Assembly: GCA_018822065.1 (NCBI GenBank)
Contig: JAHJKV010000441.1
Coordinates: 1 to 6,488, forward strand
Source: Pseudomonadota bacterium
GTDB taxonomy: Bacteria > Desulfobacterota > Desulfovibrionia > Desulfovibrionales > Desulfovibrionaceae
DNA length: 6,488 nt
Reading direction: 5' to 3'
Positions 5,895-6,488 of the stretch are shown in pieces. The number at the start of each line of letters is the position of its first letter. Position 1 is the first letter of the stretch. Below the pieces are notes generated by a model. It was not told the origin of the DNA and made no database searches. It saw only the letters and a list, made by a program, of their open reading frames with translations. Both the position numbers and the translations under genes were made by a program.

Positions 5895-6488
5895 TTAAGA
5901 TGCGTCAGCCCTGGGGGGGGGGGCGTTTGTAGCCTCGATTCTGAAAAGACGGCGAGCCCCGGCGGAATCGGGTGAGTGAAAGTGGTGCAATCTGAGTTGG
6001 AGTCCCTTCCTGGCTGCTTCTTCGTGTTGGGCTCTACCTATTTCAAGACATTCCATGGCCATGGATTCCAATTGATTGTAGTGATAGCATTTTCTAAAAA
6101 GAAGCGGCGGAGTGCCGTTGGCAATGCCGCTTACCATAAGGCCTTGGGTGGCCTGTATTTCGATGACCAAGATACCTCGGACCATTGCCTCCATTGCTGT
6201 GCTCGTCTGGTGGCTGATCATGAGGTCGGTTTTCTCAAGGATGTCCTCGAGAGGGCCTCGGTTCAGCACAAAAGGGTGGATGCCGTCGGGGTTCAATATG
6301 TATTGGATCCTGGAATCGTCTGCTGTTGGATGGGGTCGAACGATAATTCGTGCCCGGCCATTCAATCTGTAGGCAAGTTTTCGTGTGTGCTTGAGAAGTG
6401 TTCGAGACATTCCCAGTGACTGGGGAAGGGCAACAAGTACGGTTTGATATTTCTGGGAGTGCTTGGTGAAGGTGTTAAAAAGATGAGC
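5895..6488 (-). CDS. GT-B-like surface-carbohydrate transferase, C-terminal part, truncated by the IS (5' partial)
   Basis: The frame is open from the window edge at 6488 to a TAA at 5897-5895 and gives 197 residues, entering mid-protein. An apparent ATG at 6410 is internal, because VLVALPQSLGMSRTLL reads across it. Recognisable pieces are TVLVALPQS (16-24), ARIIVRPHPTADD (46-58), GPLEDILEKTDLMISHQTSTAMEAMVRGILVIEI (78-111) and PPLLFRKCYHYNQL (127-140). RPHP, a D-x-x-I-S segment and STxxEAxxxG are typical of the C-terminal nucleotide-binding lobe of GT-B enzymes such as CDP-glycerol glycerophosphotransferases, UDP-GlcNAc 2-epimerase-like and capsule biosynthesis proteins. The exact substrate cannot be told. 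Residues up to 191 are host-encoded; codon 192 spans the junction, and residues 193-197 (RADAS) plus the stop come from the IS repeat. The fold may still be complete, since only the extreme tail is replaced. Confidence 0.7.
   Translation of the reverse strand, partial: AHLFNTFTKHSQKYQTVLVALPQSLGMSRTLLKHTRKLAYRLNGRARIIVRPHPTADDSRIQYILNPDGIHPFVLNRGPLEDILEKTDLMISHQTSTAMEAMVRGILVIEIQATQGLMVSGIANGTPPLLFRKCYHYNQLESMAMECLEIGRAQHEEAARKGLQLRLHHFHSPDSAGARRLFRIEATNAPPPRADAS
5896..5913 (-). repeat. Right terminal inverted repeat of the IS
   Basis: Read on the minus strand it is CAGGGCTGACGCATCTTA. It supplies the last codons (R-A-D-A-S) of the neighbouring truncated gene and the first two bases of its TAA stop; the third base is at 5895. 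Confidence 0.8.
5913..5923 (+). repeat. 11-G homopolymer at the IS/gene junction
   Basis: Eleven consecutive Gs; the first is the terminal base of the IS inverted repeat and the other ten are flanking DNA. On the minus strand it encodes the Pro run at the end of the truncated transferase. Such tracts slip easily during replication and sequencing. Confidence 0.9.

Larger units (their letters stand above)
4613..5913 (-). mobile_element. ISAs1-family insertion sequence, 1301 bp, complete
   Basis: The element is bounded by CAGGGCAAACGCATCTAA at the left (4613-4630) and the inverted copy at the right (5913-5896, CAGGGCTGACGCATCTTA); 15 of 18 bases agree. It holds a single complete transposase gene on the minus strand plus about 150 bp of A+T-rich DNA at the right end with the transposase promoter. 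Its base composition is clearly more A+T-rich than purH and hflX. ISAs1-family elements usually duplicate 8-10 bp of target. Here the left flank (CGCTTCCGCG) and the right flank (ten Gs) do not match, so no duplication is seen. Confidence 0.85.

Noticed and set aside
5976..6419. 147-codon plus-strand frame opposite the transferase fragment
   Set aside because: The minus-strand frame has recognisable RPHP and STxxEA motifs; the plus frame has none and no ribosome binding site.
1..6488. A new defence or multi-gene accessory system
   Set aside because: Apart from the IS, the genes are housekeeping, transport and surface-carbohydrate genes. No nuclease, toxin, retron, CRISPR repeat or phage gene could be seen on either strand.

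Overview
The window looks like chromosomal DNA of a Gram-negative, GC-rich bacterium, most likely a sulfate reducer of the Desulfovibrionales (Desulfovibrio/Desulfomicrobium type). The clues are a free-standing IMP cyclohydrolase, an HflX GTPase with a long extra N-terminal domain that I recall from deltaproteobacteria, and an orphan periplasmic solute-binding protein. The assignment rests on recognition, not on a database search.

Layout. Positions 1-1187 carry a plus-strand pair: the 3' end of plsY (acyl-phosphate glycerol-3-phosphate acyltransferase, membrane lipid synthesis), then 10 nt later a cation diffusion facilitator metal exporter with an unusual Cys-rich tail. Everything after that reads on the minus strand. 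At 1223-2041 lies an exported amino-acid-type solute-binding protein with no transporter genes beside it; it converges on the exporter gene, with two small hairpins in the 35-bp gap. hflX (2180-3811) and purH (3943-4542) follow, separated by a good intrinsic terminator (3890-3922), so they are probably separate transcription units.

Positions 4613-5913 form a 1301-bp insertion sequence of the ISAs1 family: an intact 372-codon DDE transposase bounded by 15/18 matching inverted repeats (CAGGGC..ACGCATCT). No target-site duplication is visible. From 5914 to the window end is the C-terminal part of a GT-B-like surface-carbohydrate transferase gene. Its reading frame runs into the IS and takes its last five codons and its stop from the IS terminal repeat. 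The junction is an 11-G homopolymer.

The most informative observation is the architecture around the IS. If the IS is removed on paper, the transferase frame continues 23 more codons and stops at a TGA that directly abuts the purH ATG. This suggests that the IS broke a once tightly coupled transferase-purH pair. purH now lies 84 nt downstream of the transposase in the same direction, so IS-derived transcription may drive it. The other notable signal is an HxH...SxxD, JAB/RadC-like motif in the extra N-terminal domain of HflX. I found no RNA genes, CRISPR array or phage genes, and nothing that amounts to a clearly new multi-gene system.
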